Shown piece by piece: positions 19,743 through 28,808 of a stretch of DNA of 64,000 nt. A program made the position numbers and the translations under genes. A model generated the notes under the pieces. That model ran no database searches and was not told the origin of the DNA. It saw nothing but the letters and a program-made list of their open reading frames with translations. Position 1 is the stretch's first letter. Each line of letters begins with the position of its first letter. This DNA is from Tepidisphaera sp. (GTDB lineage: Bacteria; Planctomycetota; Phycisphaerae; Phycisphaerales; UBA1924). Where the stretch lies: NCBI GenBank assembly GCA_016124375.1, contig WGNV01000002.1, forward strand, positions 310,001-374,000. The letters are read 5' to 3'.

Positions 19743-20633
19743 CTACTCGATGTTCTGCACCTGCTCTTTGATGCGGTCGATCGCGCCCTTGATCTCGACC
19801 GTCGCCCGGGAGATCGTCGCGTCGGGCGATTTGCTCACGATGGTGTTGGCCTCTCGCAGCATTTCCTGCGTCAGGAAATCCAGCGTGCGCCCGATGGGCT
19901 TGCCGTCCGCCTTGGCGAGCAGATCCTGGAACTGATCGACGTGGGCGCTGAGCCGCTTCAACTCCTCGGCGATGTCCGTCCGCTCGGCGTACGACGCCAC
20001 CTCACGGATGACCTCCACCGGCTCGGCCCGCTGCCCTGCGTCGCGGAACAGCGTCTCGATGCGAGTTCGCAGGCGCGACTCGTACTCCGCGATGACGTGC
20101 GGGGCTCGCTGGCTTACCGCCTCCAGACGCTCGGCGATGTACGCCAGGTTCCCGCGAAGGTCTTCCACCAGCACCCCGCCCTCGCGGGCCCGCATCGCCA
20201 GCAGATTCGCACACGCCTTGTCGATGAGCGGCTCAAAGGCCTCACGGGCCGCGGCCAGCATCTGCTCCTCATTCCCGGGAGGCTGCAGCACACCGGGCAG
20301 CCCCAGCAGGTGCGCGACATCCGCCTTCACCGGCTGGCCCGAGGCATCTTTGAGCGTGCTGAGCTGCTCGATGTAACGGGCCAGGGCCCGGGTGTTGATT
20401 TCATACGCCGCCGACTCGGAGGCGTCGGTGCAGCGGGCGTTGAGCGTGACCGTCCCGCGCGAGATGCGCTCGCGCAAGCGCGACTCGATCTCGGCTTCCA
20501 GGCCCTGCAGCGACTCGGCCAGGCGGATGGTTGCCTTGAAGTACTTGTTGTTGAGCGTGCGGATCTCGACGAAGTAGTGCGCCCCGCCCACCTGCGCCGA
20601 CGCGTCGCCATAGCCGGTCATGCTTCGAACCAC
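19743..20633 (-). CDS. yicC: YicC/YloC family endoribonuclease
   Basis: 296 residues, normal for the family. The diagnostic N-terminus is VVRSMTGYGDAS, followed by EIRTLNNKYFKATIRL and LRERISRGTV. The C-terminal half has EIRE-type helices and ends in the conserved KGAIDRIKEQVQNIE. Members are oligomeric RNases that act on structured RNA. A GTG at 20633 is chosen as start because GGGAGG lies six bases before it and it gives the family's usual V/I-R-S-M-T-G-Y-G beginning; the ATG twelve bases later would delete those residues. It lies 108 bases downstream of secG on the same strand. Confidence 0.92.
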   Translation of the reverse strand: MVRSMTGYGDASAQVGGAHYFVEIRTLNNKYFKATIRLAESLQGLEAEIESRLRERISRGTVTLNARCTDASESAAYEINTRALARYIEQLSTLKDASGQPVKADVAHLLGLPGVLQPPGNEEQMLAAAREAFEPLIDKACANLLAMRAREGGVLVEDLRGNLAYIAERLEAVSQRAPHVIAEYESRLRTRIETLFRDAGQRAEPVEVIREVASYAERTDIAEELKRLSAHVDQFQDLLAKADGKPIGRTLDFLTQEMLREANTIVSKSPDATISRATVEIKGAIDRIKEQVQNIE

Positions 20634-20741
20634 GCGAGACCTCCCGTCGGGGGCGCCGTGCCCGGCCCCGGGTGATGAGTCATCAAAGTAGCCGCCCGGG
20701 CAAGGCAGCAGAGCGTCCAGCGTCCGCCATGCGTCCAAGCG

Positions 20742-21299
20742 TCACTTCGGAGTTGCCGGCAACGGCGCGGGGCTGACGGGCGTTGTGGTAGCGGGAGGCG
20801 TCGTACCCGGTGTTGCGGCAGGGGTCGTGGCGGGCGCCTGACCGCTCGGCGCCGTTTGGTCCGCGGGCTTCTCTCCCGCGGGCTTGGCGGCTCCTTCGGC
20901 CGGAGCGTTCCCGGCAGGCTTCGCGTCCGCCGGCTTCGCCTCACCCGACTTTTCGCTCGTCGCGGGAGCTGTGCTGCCGCCGGCGGGCGCCGTCGGCGTG
21001 CCGGACGCGGGCGTCACCACGCCCGCAGCGTGCGGCCTGTACGCAAACACCAGCACCACACCCAGCAGCAGATACACCGCGAAAATGATGATCGTGGCCA
21101 CCGTCAACGCGTCGCCGGTCTTGGTGCCAAAGGCCGTCTGGCCCGAGCCCGCCCCACTGCCGAAAGCGCCGCTGAGCCCGCCGCCCTGGGGCTTCTGGAT
21201 GAGCACCGTCAGCACCAGGATCACGCTGACGACCACGAACAGCAGCGTCATGAGCCCAATGGCCCAGGCCGGCCAGACAAACGCGAGCGAAGCAAGCAT
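20742..21299 (-). CDS. secG: Preprotein translocase subunit SecG with a long Ala/Pro-rich tail
   Basis: The first 85 residues contain the two SecG transmembrane helices and the conserved loop between them: LTVLIQKPQGGGLSGAFGSG then FGTKTGDALTVATIII. SecG assists SecYE in moving proteins across the inner membrane. The remaining 100 residues are a low-complexity tail of Ala, Pro, Thr, Gly, Lys and Glu (many PAG, AGEKPAD units), making the protein 185 residues long against about 70-115 in most bacteria. The ATG at 21299 has AAAGGG upstream; an upstream TTG is less likely. tpiA lies directly upstream. Confidence 0.92.
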   Translation of the reverse strand: MLASLAFVWPAWAIGLMTLLFVVVSVILVLTVLIQKPQGGGLSGAFGSGAGSGQTAFGTKTGDALTVATIIIFAVYLLLGVVLVFAYRPHAAGVVTPASGTPTAPAGGSTAPATSEKSGEAKPADAKPAGNAPAEGAAKPAGEKPADQTAPSGQAPATTPAATPGTTPPATTTPVSPAPLPATPK

Positions 21300-21402
21300 C
21301 GAAACCCTTTCTGACAATCAACACGCGATCCCACGAAAACCAATGCGAGCCCGCCCCGCCCGGAGCGGCCCCGACAAACACCGTCTTCGCGGTCGGAATG
21401 AT

Positions 21403-21422
21403 ACGGGGCGTCAACGCCCCGT
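21403..21422. other. Hairpin between tpiA and secG
   Basis: ACGGGGCG at 21403-21410 pairs perfectly with CGCCCCGT at 21415-21422 around TCAA, 30 bases after the tpiA stop on the minus strand. No T-run follows on that strand, so it is more likely an mRNA-stabilising or REP-type hairpin than a full terminator. Confidence 0.4.
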
Positions 21423-21452
21423 CGCCACGTTTCGGTCTTGAATCCGCCCGGC

Positions 21453-22238
21453 TTACTTCCCCCGTGCCGAGGCGGCCGCCGCCTTGCAGATGGCGACGAA
21501 ATCCGCCGCGTTCAGCGACGCCCCGCCCACCAGCCCCCCATCGACATCCGGCTGAGCAAAGATCGCCGCGGCGATATCGGGCTTCAGCGACCCGCCGTAG
21601 ATGATCCGCACGCGATTGGCGGAATCCGGCCCGAAGAGCCTCGCCAGCAACTGGCGGATCTGCGAGTGGGCCTCCTGGGCGTCCTGGGGCGTCGCGGTCT
21701 TGCCCGTACCGATCGCCCACACCGGCTCGTAGGCGATAATGAGCCGATCGGCGACGCTGGCGGGAATGTCCGCCAGGCCAGTCCGCACCTGACGGGCGGT
21801 CACGATGTCCTGGTGTCCGGCCGTCCGCTCATCGAGCGTCTCGCCGACGCACAGCACACCCTCCAGCCCGGCCTCCAAAACCGCCCGAAGCTTGCGGTTG
21901 ACGGTCTCGTCCTTCTCGCCCAGCACATGGCGGCGTTCGCTGTGCCCGCACAGCACCACCTGCGTGCCGCAGTCCTTCAACATCGCCAGCGACACCTCGC
22001 CCGTGAACGCGCCGTCGTTCTGAAAGGCGTTGTCCTGAGCCCCGAGGCGCACCGACGAGCCCCGGTCGCGCAGAATCGCCCGAACCGTGAGCAGGTACGG
22101 AAAGGGCGGGAAGACGGCGGTCTCCACGCCATCGACGCCGATGAGCCCGTCAGTCACGCCCCGGGCCAGGTCCGATCCCGTGGTGCGGTTGGTGTTCATT
22201 TTCCAGTTGCCGCCAACAAACGGCCTGCGATCAGTCAT
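21453..22238 (-). CDS. tpiA: Triosephosphate isomerase
   Basis: 261 residues. TIM-barrel motifs of triosephosphate isomerase are all present: VGGNWKMN (catalytic Lys), GHSERRH (catalytic His region), IAYEPVWAIGTGKTA (catalytic Glu and the flexible loop) and IIYGGSLKPD (phosphate-binding). It interconverts dihydroxyacetone phosphate and glyceraldehyde 3-phosphate in glycolysis and gluconeogenesis. GAGGA lies before the ATG at 22238. It heads the minus-strand run with secG and yicC, an arrangement familiar from other bacteria where tpiA and secG are neighbours. Confidence 0.97.
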   Translation of the reverse strand: MTDRRPFVGGNWKMNTNRTTGSDLARGVTDGLIGVDGVETAVFPPFPYLLTVRAILRDRGSSVRLGAQDNAFQNDGAFTGEVSLAMLKDCGTQVVLCGHSERRHVLGEKDETVNRKLRAVLEAGLEGVLCVGETLDERTAGHQDIVTARQVRTGLADIPASVADRLIIAYEPVWAIGTGKTATPQDAQEAHSQIRQLLARLFGPDSANRVRIIYGGSLKPDIAAAIFAQPDVDGGLVGGASLNAADFVAICKAAAASARGK

Positions 22239-22325
22239 GCAAAGGTCCTCCAAAGAATGCATCCTAGCGCGACGGCGCACCGGCCTGCGGCCCGTGTCGG
22301 GTGATTGCCGCCTCCGCCAATGAAA

Positions 22326-22350
22326 AGCCCCGCGCGAGACGCGCGGGGCT
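22326..22350 (-). terminator. Intrinsic terminator, possibly bidirectional
   Basis: AGCCCCGCGC at 22326-22335 pairs perfectly with GCGCGGGGCT at 22341-22350 around GAGAC. On the minus strand it is followed by CTTTTC-type T residues and lies 59 bases after the dockerin-protein stop; on the plus strand seven T residues follow four bases later. Confidence 0.85.
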
Positions 22351-22408
22351 CATGTTTTTTTCCGGCCCGAGTGCCTGATGGCTTGTTCTTACGGGCTCGT
22401 GCGGACTC

Positions 22409-25153
22409 TTACGGGCAGGGCCCGCCGGCGACCACGTTGATCAGGGCATCGATGTCACCCTGGTCGGACACGCCGTCCTGGTTGAAGTCGGGGTCGATGC
22501 CGGTGGGGTTGGCCCCGCCCGCGACGACGTTGATGAGGTAGTCCACGTCGCCCTGATCGGCCACGCCGTCCTGGTTGACGTCGGGATCACAGGCGGGAGC
22601 GTCGGGCACCACATTGACGTTGAGCACGCCGCTGCCCGAGGCGCCGTTGAAGCCGCCGACGCGGAGCAGGTAGGTCTGCCCGGCGTTGACGTGGGTGGTG
22701 ACGCGGGAGCGACCCGAGCCGCAGGAGGCATCGTCGTCCGAGCAGGCGACGAGGCGCTGATCGAAGTTGGTGCACAGGGCGTCGGTGTAGAGGGCCATCT
22801 TGGTGTTGAAGTTGGTGGCGCTGCTGCAGGTGTCGGCGGTCAGCGTGCCGCTCTGCGTGGGGGTGTAGGTGTACCAGATGTCGTTGGTGATCTGGTTGCT
22901 GCCGTTGAAGTTGCAGGCGTTGTGGGTCGGGCCGTCGGTCGAGGCGCCGAGGGTCGAGAAGTTGGTCGCGGGAGCGGTGATCGCCGTGGCGTTGCTGCAC
23001 GCGTCGTTGCTCGGGGGCAGGACGCCGTTGCCGCCGACGATGTGGATCGAGTAGGCGCCGGTCGCCCCGTTGTAGCCGGCCATTCGGATGAGGTAGGTGG
23101 TGCCGGCGTTCAGGGTGAGCGAGCGGTAGGACGTGCGGGGCTGGGCCGAGCCACAGGGGCCGGCGCCGCCGTTGTCGTCGTTGCAGGAGTTGTTGACCGA
23201 GACCAGGCTGCCGCAGGAGCCGGTGTAGAGCTGGATGACGGTATCGAGCGTGCTGCCGCAGGTGTCGATCGCGACCGTGCCGGTGGTCTGCGGGGTGTAG
23301 GAGAACCACACGTCGGGAGACGTGCTGGTGGTGCCGCAGTTGGCCGCGTAGTCGTTGGTCGCCGCGACGTGGTTGGCGGTAGTGCCGGTGCTCTCGGAAT
23401 AGGTCATGCCGTCAGCCAAGGGCAGCGGGTTGGAGCAGCTGTCGTTGACCGGGCCCGGGGGCGGCGGGCAGTAGGGGGCGGTGATGTTGAGCACGCCGTT
23501 ACCCATGGCGCCCTGGTATCCACCGACGCGGATCAGGTAGGTCGCGTTGGGGGCGGGGTTGAAGGTCACCGCGGAGTTGAGCGTGCCGGTGCCGCAGGCG
23601 CTCGGGGCGTCATCGCTGCAGGCGATGGCGGTGCCGGGGCCGGTGGGGCAGGCGGAGTAGACGGCGAGCTTGGTGTTGAAGTCGCTGCCGCAGGTGGTGA
23701 TGGTCATGGGGTTGGTGCAGGCGGAGTTGTTGCCCCACACGAACCAGACGTCATTGTCGATCTGCGCGTAGCCGTTGACGTTGCATTCCGCCGGACCATC
23801 GGTCGTGGCGTTCATGTTGGAGAAGTTGGTGGTGCCCGCCTGCACGCCCTGGGCGCTGGTGCAGGAGTCATTCAGCGGATGGAACTGGCCATCGGGGCTG
23901 GGGATGATGGTGCCGAACGTGGCGTCGGTGATCGGGCTGCCCGCGGTCGGCGGCTTGAAGAGGTGGATGGAGGCCGCGCCGCCCGAGGGGGGCACGTTGC
24001 AGACGAACGCGAAGTTGTACATCGTGCCCCAGCGCAGCGCGTTGGAGTTGACGTTCTGCTGATAGGTCTGCGGGCTGGAGAACGTGATGCCCGAAGAGGA
24101 AACCGAGACGTTCCAGTCGGCGTTGCTGTAGGGGTCGCCCGAGTGGTAGGGCACGCCGTGGAAGTACGGCGCGTCGGGCCCGCTGGTCACCACCGTGCCG
24201 TTGGAGGGCATGGGGATGGTGAAGCTGCCGCCGGACCGATCGCTGTTGAGGTTCTCGACGGCGTACTCGTAGCGGTACATGCCATTGCCGAGGTTGATGA
24301 CCTTATTGCCGACCAGGAAGCGGCCGTCACCGATCACGTCGACCGTGACGATGGTCACGCCGGCGTCGGGGGTGTTCACGCCCAGGCCGTAATCGTGCCA
24401 GGCATAGATCGCGGGGATCTCGCGCTTGGTGGTGTCCACCGGGGTGGCGTCGAAGGAGCTCTGGTTGATGGTGACGCGCCGGTAGGACTCGTTGTTGTTG
24501 TTGTTGTGGGCTTCGGCGTCATCGCCGTTCACGTACTGTCCCGAGACGAAGTACAGCGAGTTGGGGGTCTGCAGATCGCTGCGGAGGACCTGTAGGCGCT
24601 TCCACACCGTGGCGCTGCTGGTGCCCTGCGTGCCGGCGCCGAACGGAATCGGGTAGAAGCCGCTCGAAGCGTTGACTTCGCTCTTGGTGCTCAGGCGGCT
24701 CTGGTCGCCGTTCAGGCCCGAGCCGTAGGGGTCGGAGCAGTGGATGCCCAGGTGGGTGCCGTTGGCGTAGGGCTGGCAGTCGCTGAAGCACACCGTGCCC
24801 TGCAGGGCCGTGAAGCTCTGCTTGAGCCACGACTGACCGAGCTGCTCGAAGCGGCCCTTGGTCATGTCGAGGCGGTACATGTTCTCGCCGATCACCGGGT
24901 GGCGGTTGGCGTTGGGAGCAGTCGTGATCCACTCCAGGGGCGTATCGCCCCGGTTGCACGAGGTCGTGCCGACGGAGTACGCGTCAACGGTCACGCCGTT
25001 GGTGTTCACGCCGCTGCCCCAGTGGGTCACGTCGGGCAGATCGCCCACGAGCACGTCGGGCCCGGTCGCAAAGGCAGAACTCGCCAACCCCGCAACGCCG
25101 GCCAACGCCGCCGCCGCGAGACACGCCGTCATGTCACGCTGAGACTTCTTCAT
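22409..25153 (-). CDS. Large secreted protein with three PPC-like domains and a C-terminal dockerin-type anchor
   Basis: 914 residues. A Sec signal peptide (LAAAALAGVAGLASSAFA) is followed by about 400 residues with no recognised family, then three tandem Cys-rich beta domains starting near residues 428, 571 and 714. Each opens with P-x-NDxC, has a DVWF/DIWY strand and a TCGS or TCSS turn, and ends in TYLIRVGGYxGxxG, matching the pre-peptidase C-terminal type. The last 60 residues hold two calcium-loop repeats, DVNQDGVADQGDVDYLINVV and DFNQDGVSDQGDIDALINVV, ending GGPCP. This is the GC-type dockerin ending known from planctomycetes. It should be an exported, calcium-stabilised surface protein; no cohesin gene is in the window. 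Confidence 0.85.
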   Translation of the reverse strand: MKKSQRDMTACLAAAALAGVAGLASSAFATGPDVLVGDLPDVTHWGSGVNTNGVTVDAYSVGTTSCNRGDTPLEWITTAPNANRHPVIGENMYRLDMTKGRFEQLGQSWLKQSFTALQGTVCFSDCQPYANGTHLGIHCSDPYGSGLNGDQSRLSTKSEVNASSGFYPIPFGAGTQGTSSATVWKRLQVLRSDLQTPNSLYFVSGQYVNGDDAEAHNNNNNESYRRVTINQSSFDATPVDTTKREIPAIYAWHDYGLGVNTPDAGVTIVTVDVIGDGRFLVGNKVINLGNGMYRYEYAVENLNSDRSGGSFTIPMPSNGTVVTSGPDAPYFHGVPYHSGDPYSNADWNVSVSSSGITFSSPQTYQQNVNSNALRWGTMYNFAFVCNVPPSGGAASIHLFKPPTAGSPITDATFGTIIPSPDGQFHPLNDSCTSAQGVQAGTTNFSNMNATTDGPAECNVNGYAQIDNDVWFVWGNNSACTNPMTITTCGSDFNTKLAVYSACPTGPGTAIACSDDAPSACGTGTLNSAVTFNPAPNATYLIRVGGYQGAMGNGVLNITAPYCPPPPGPVNDSCSNPLPLADGMTYSESTGTTANHVAATNDYAANCGTTSTSPDVWFSYTPQTTGTVAIDTCGSTLDTVIQLYTGSCGSLVSVNNSCNDDNGGAGPCGSAQPRTSYRSLTLNAGTTYLIRMAGYNGATGAYSIHIVGGNGVLPPSNDACSNATAITAPATNFSTLGASTDGPTHNACNFNGSNQITNDIWYTYTPTQSGTLTADTCSSATNFNTKMALYTDALCTNFDQRLVACSDDDASCGSGRSRVTTHVNAGQTYLLRVGGFNGASGSGVLNVNVVPDAPACDPDVNQDGVADQGDVDYLINVVAGGANPTGIDPDFNQDGVSDQGDIDALINVVAGGPCP

Positions 25154-25575
25154 GGACTTTCCCTCGCATCTAGAAGAGGAACGATCAAACCGAACACAGC
25201 CCTAGCGGCTGTGCACACGCAGCCAAACTGTTCAAATCCGCCCCCCACGAATCCCGCACCGCAATGTACCCGTTTGGGCACATCGTGCAAGGGGCTTTGC
25301 CAAAAAACTCGCAAATCGCTTTCCGACAGACATTTACCTTCCACTCGACCGCATCGACTACCCATCGCGACGCCGGCGATCACGTCGCTGGCGCCGTATC
25401 CCCGTTTTTTCGGCCGCTCGCACAAATGGTTACCACGGAAATCTCACAAACCCCCATTCTTTATACATAGAGGATTTGGTTGGTCGGGTGACCGCCAGTC
25501 CGATACCTTGACCCATTCCAGGCCCGACACTGCCAGGGCCCACAAGATCCCCGAACCCTTCTCCTGGACCTCCCA
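25154..25575. other. 422-base intergenic region between divergent genes
   Basis: No gene or RNA was recognised. It must hold promoters for both the dockerin-protein gene (GAGGGAAAG just before its ATG) and the phosphorylase gene. The central part is less GC-rich, with TTTATAC near 25459 as a possible plus-strand -10 element, but no convincing -35 partner was found. No clear long hairpin was seen. Confidence 0.5.
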
Positions 25576-27291
25576 TTGAACACATCCCAGACCACTGTGC
25601 CGCACATCGCCTACTTCTCTATGGAAGTCGGCCTGCTCTCATCCCTTCCCACCTACAGCGGCGGCCTGGGCGTCCTGGCGGGCGACACCCTTCGAGCCGC
25701 GGCTGACCTCTCGCTTCCTGTGGTCGGCGTCACCCTGATCCACCGCAAGGGCTACTTCCACCAGCGAATCGACGACGCCGGACGCCAGACCGAGGCTCCC
25801 GTCAACTGGAACGTCGCCGACGAGCTTTCGCCCACGCCCGCCAAGGCTTCGGTGTTCGTGGACGGCCTGGAAGTTCGCATCCGGGCATGGCGGCGTGACA
25901 TCGTTGGAGCCGGGGGCGGGGTGGTTCCGGTCTACTTCCTCGACACCGACGTCGAGGGGAACACCGATTCTCATCGGCGCCTCACCGATCAGCTGTACGG
26001 CGGCGATCACTGGAACCGCCTGCGCCAGGAGGTCGTGCTTGGGGTTGGAGGTATTCGGATCCTGCGAAGCCTGGGATACGCCCGGATGGGGGCGTATCAC
26101 ATGAATGAAGGGCACTCCTCGCTGCTGACCGCGGAGCTACTGCGGGAAGCATCGCTGACGCTGGGGGTGGCGATCGATTCCGAGGCAGCCGCGAAGACGG
26201 TGCGGGCCCAGTGCCTGTTTACGACGCACACGCCGGTGCCGGCCGGGCACGATCGCTTCGCACTGGACATGGTGCGCAGCGTCGGGGGCGAAGCGGCGGT
26301 CTTCGCCCGCTCGCCGTTCTTCATCCGCGACGGGCTGCTCGACACCACCCATGCCGCCCTCACGCTGTCGCGCTTCGCCAACGCCGTCAGCAAGCGACAC
26401 GCCGAAGTCAGCCGCAAGATGTTCCCGGAGTTCAAGATCGAGGGCATCACCAACGGCGTGCACGGCCCCACCTGGGCCAGCCCGCCGATCGCCGCCCTGC
26501 TGGACCGGCACACCCCCGGCTGGCGCACCGATCACCAGGCCCTGCGCGGGGCGGGCGCGATCCCTGAGGCGGAGCTGTGGGCCGCCCACCAGCAGGCCAA
26601 GAAGGCGATGATCACGCGGATCAACCGGGATGTGAACGCCGGGCTGAAGCTCGACGCATTTACCATCGGCATCGCCCGTCGCGCCACGCCCTACAAGCGT
26701 CTTGATCTGATTCTCTCGAACCCGGGTCGCCTGCGGCACATCGCCGAGCTTCACGGGCCGATCCAGCTTGTCTTCTCGGGCAAGAGCCACCCCCGCGATG
26801 GCGGCGGCAAGGAGCTCATCGAACGCCTGCACCACACCATCCACGAACTGTCCGGGGCGGTCACGGCCACATTCGTGCCCCGCTATGACATGGACCTGGC
26901 CGGGATGATGGTGGCGGGCTGCGACCTCTGGCTGAACTGTCCGCAGCGACCGCTCGAGGCCAGCGGAACCAGCGGCATGAAAGCCGCGTTCAACGGCGTC
27001 CCCTCGCTCAGCGTTCCCGATGGGTGGTGGCTCGAAGGCCACGAGGAAGGCGTCACGGGCTGGGCCATCGGCGATGACCACCCGCCGACAGGAAACTACG
27101 AGCAGGAGTGGAACCAAGACGCCGAGTCGCTGTACACCACCTTGGAGCGGAACGTGTTGCCGGCGTTCAGGGACGGAGCGAGGTGGGTTGGAGTGATGAA
27201 GCAGTGCATCGCGAAGAACGCGAGCCAGTTCAACACGCTGCGCATGGTCCGAGAATATTCAGAGCGATGGGCGACGACCAACGCGCGATGA
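25576..27291 (+). CDS. glgP: Alpha-glucan phosphorylase (short GlgP form)
   Basis: 571 residues. The glycogen/starch phosphorylase pattern is clear: IAYFSMEVGL and YSGGLGVLAGD near the N-terminus, YHMNEGHSSLL, TTHTPVPAGHD, FARRATPYKR-like IARRATPYKRLDL, and the pyridoxal-phosphate loop EASGTSGMKAAFNG with Lys469. It releases glucose 1-phosphate from alpha-1,4-glucans. It is the short bacterial/archaeal type without the extra N-terminal domain. The start is uncertain: TTG at 25576 is used because it includes the full first strand; a GTG at 25597 is possible and neither has a good ribosome-binding site. It may supply carbon storage turnover. Confidence 0.93.
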   Translation: MNTSQTTVPHIAYFSMEVGLLSSLPTYSGGLGVLAGDTLRAAADLSLPVVGVTLIHRKGYFHQRIDDAGRQTEAPVNWNVADELSPTPAKASVFVDGLEVRIRAWRRDIVGAGGGVVPVYFLDTDVEGNTDSHRRLTDQLYGGDHWNRLRQEVVLGVGGIRILRSLGYARMGAYHMNEGHSSLLTAELLREASLTLGVAIDSEAAAKTVRAQCLFTTHTPVPAGHDRFALDMVRSVGGEAAVFARSPFFIRDGLLDTTHAALTLSRFANAVSKRHAEVSRKMFPEFKIEGITNGVHGPTWASPPIAALLDRHTPGWRTDHQALRGAGAIPEAELWAAHQQAKKAMITRINRDVNAGLKLDAFTIGIARRATPYKRLDLILSNPGRLRHIAELHGPIQLVFSGKSHPRDGGGKELIERLHHTIHELSGAVTATFVPRYDMDLAGMMVAGCDLWLNCPQRPLEASGTSGMKAAFNGVPSLSVPDGWWLEGHEEGVTGWAIGDDHPPTGNYEQEWNQDAESLYTTLERNVLPAFRDGARWVGVMKQCIAKNASQFNTLRMVREYSERWATTNAR

Positions 27292-27604
27292 CCGAGGGTG
27301 TGAATACCCGAACATTGCGCGAATCTGGAAAATCTCCGGGTCAAATTCTTGGGCGTTGCGCCGCAAAGGCGGCGTGGAAGGCGCAGACGGACGTCTCATA
27401 ATGATTCGGGGCGTCCGAAACGTCGGTTTGTTCGGGTTGTAGAAGGATGACCCGGCGATTGCGCCCGCAAAATGTCAAAAAAAACCGCGCCGATTTCTGG
27501 CATCTCTCCAGACCTGATTCATATTGGAGGTGTAGGCACGAGTCGTGTGTCGGCGTGCCGCTCATCACTGTCGTCTCTAAGAGGAGACTGGGGAGGTTTT
27601 TATC
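27292..27604. other. 313-base intergenic region upstream of the PEP-CTERM protein gene
   Basis: No gene was recognised. An eight-A run lies at about 27478-27485. A weak hairpin, GTCTC (27573-27577) with GAGAC (27584-27588), precedes the GGGAGG ribosome-binding site of the next gene. No sigma-54 type -24/-12 pair was found, although such promoters precede some PEP-CTERM genes. Confidence 0.5.
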
Positions 27605-28489
27605 ATGAAGAAGGTTCTGGGTTCCATCGTTGCTGTTGCTGGTCTGGCCGTTGCCGCGAACGCCGCGAGCACGACGATCAAGTACGAAGTGTCCAAGGAC
27701 GGTGGCAACACCTGGTCGAGCAGCGCGACTGCCGCTCCGGGCACCGAGATTCAGGTCCGCGCTCGCGTGATCTGGTCGGGCACGGATCAGGTGTTCGGCC
27801 TCTCGCAGGTCGTGTTCCAGCCGATCGTCTCCAACTGGGGCGCTTCGGACTCCCTCGAGACGTTCGCCGGCGGCAGCGCTGGCCAGGTCGGCCCCATCGG
27901 CGGCAGCCGCACCACCCCGCTGGGCACGGTTGATGATGCCCCCGGTCAGTTCGGCCGCATCACGCCCTTCGGCGCCAACGCCATCGGCACCAGCACCTAC
28001 CTCCGTGGCCACGTCGGCACGGGCACGGCCGCCGGCATGCTCCGCATCGCTCAGGCGAACGTGACGAACTGGGTTGGCGTGGGCGCCACCTCGGGTTCGA
28101 CCGCTGCGAACAACTGGAACGGTAACGGTGGCGTGTCGGTCGCGCAGGTCGCCCCCGGCACCCGTCTGCCCACCGACCCCGCCTACAACGGCAACAACGA
28201 CGTGGTCGTCTTCAAGTTCGGCTTCGTGCTCGGCAGCGACACCGCGGCCCGCACGCTGACGATCGACACCCCGGCTACCGGCCTGGGCCACGAGACCAAC
28301 ACCACCACCGGTCAGTACGGCTCGCTGTACGCCGCCTGGTTCACCTCCTCGACCGCCGCTCAGGGCTTCCGCTACTACAACGACATCGGCACCAACGCCG
28401 CGTCGGTGTCCGTGCAGGTCGTCCCCGCTCCGGCTTCGCTGGCCCTCCTGGGCCTGGGTGGCCTGGTCGCCGGCCGTCGCCGCCGCTAA
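27605..28489 (+). CDS. PEP-CTERM-like sorted extracellular protein
   Basis: 294 residues. It has a Sec signal (MKKVLGSIVAVAGLAVAANA), a Ser/Thr/Gly/Asn-rich beta-type body without a known domain, and a C-terminal sorting tail: VPAPASLALLGLGGLVAGRRRR, that is a PAPASLALLGLGG hydrophobic segment and a terminal Arg cluster. This is the planctomycete variant of the PEP-CTERM signal, recognised by an exosortase/archaeosortase-like enzyme that cleaves and anchors the protein. GGGAGG before the ATG indicates strong translation. No exosortase is in the window. Codon usage is markedly biased towards C/G third positions, as in highly expressed genes here. Confidence 0.85.
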   Translation: MKKVLGSIVAVAGLAVAANAASTTIKYEVSKDGGNTWSSSATAAPGTEIQVRARVIWSGTDQVFGLSQVVFQPIVSNWGASDSLETFAGGSAGQVGPIGGSRTTPLGTVDDAPGQFGRITPFGANAIGTSTYLRGHVGTGTAAGMLRIAQANVTNWVGVGATSGSTAANNWNGNGGVSVAQVAPGTRLPTDPAYNGNNDVVVFKFGFVLGSDTAARTLTIDTPATGLGHETNTTTGQYGSLYAAWFTSSTAAQGFRYYNDIGTNAASVSVQVVPAPASLALLGLGGLVAGRRRR

Positions 28490-28537
28490 GCCTCCTTCGG
28501 CTGTCTCACGACAGTTGAGCTAGGCCTCCGATCACAC

Positions 28538-28570
28538 AACCCCTCCCGGGTTCGCCCGGGAGGGGTTTTT
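28538..28570 (+). terminator. Intrinsic terminator after the PEP-CTERM protein gene
   Basis: AACCCCTCCCGGG pairs with CCCGGGAGGGGTT around a short TTCG-type loop, followed by TTTTT. It lies 49 bases after the stop codon at 28489. Confidence 0.92.
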
Positions 28571-28595
28571 CATTTTTGTGTCACTATCATCCGAC

Positions 28596-28808
28596 ATGAA
28601 GAGCGACTATTGGAACGTCACTGACGAGCAGGTCATCGAGAAGACCGGTAAGCCGCTTGGGCATTGGATGAAGGTGTTGCAGAAGTTCAAGGCCGAGACG
28701 AAGAAGTCGACGGAGGCGGTAGCGCACCTCCAAGGCGAACACGAAGTGCCGCGGTATTGGGCACGGACTCTGACGACGAGGTATTTGAAGGATCACGGCG
28801 CGGAGTAA
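28596..28808 (+). CDS. DUF4287 family small protein
   Basis: 70 residues. The segment VTDEQVIEKTGKPLGHWMKVL and the later HEVPRYWARTLTTRYLKDHG match the DUF4287 pattern of a helical domain with two conserved aromatic positions; function unknown. The ATG at 28596 is used; there is no Shine-Dalgarno, and the preceding terminator ends only about 25 bases upstream, so the promoter must overlap it or the message has almost no leader. Confidence 0.65.
   Translation: MKSDYWNVTDEQVIEKTGKPLGHWMKVLQKFKAETKKSTEAVAHLQGEHEVPRYWARTLTTRYLKDHGAE

Noticed and set aside
27292..27604. A sigma-54 promoter upstream of the PEP-CTERM gene
   Set aside because: A TGGCAT element near 27498 is present but there is no TTGC at the -12 position.
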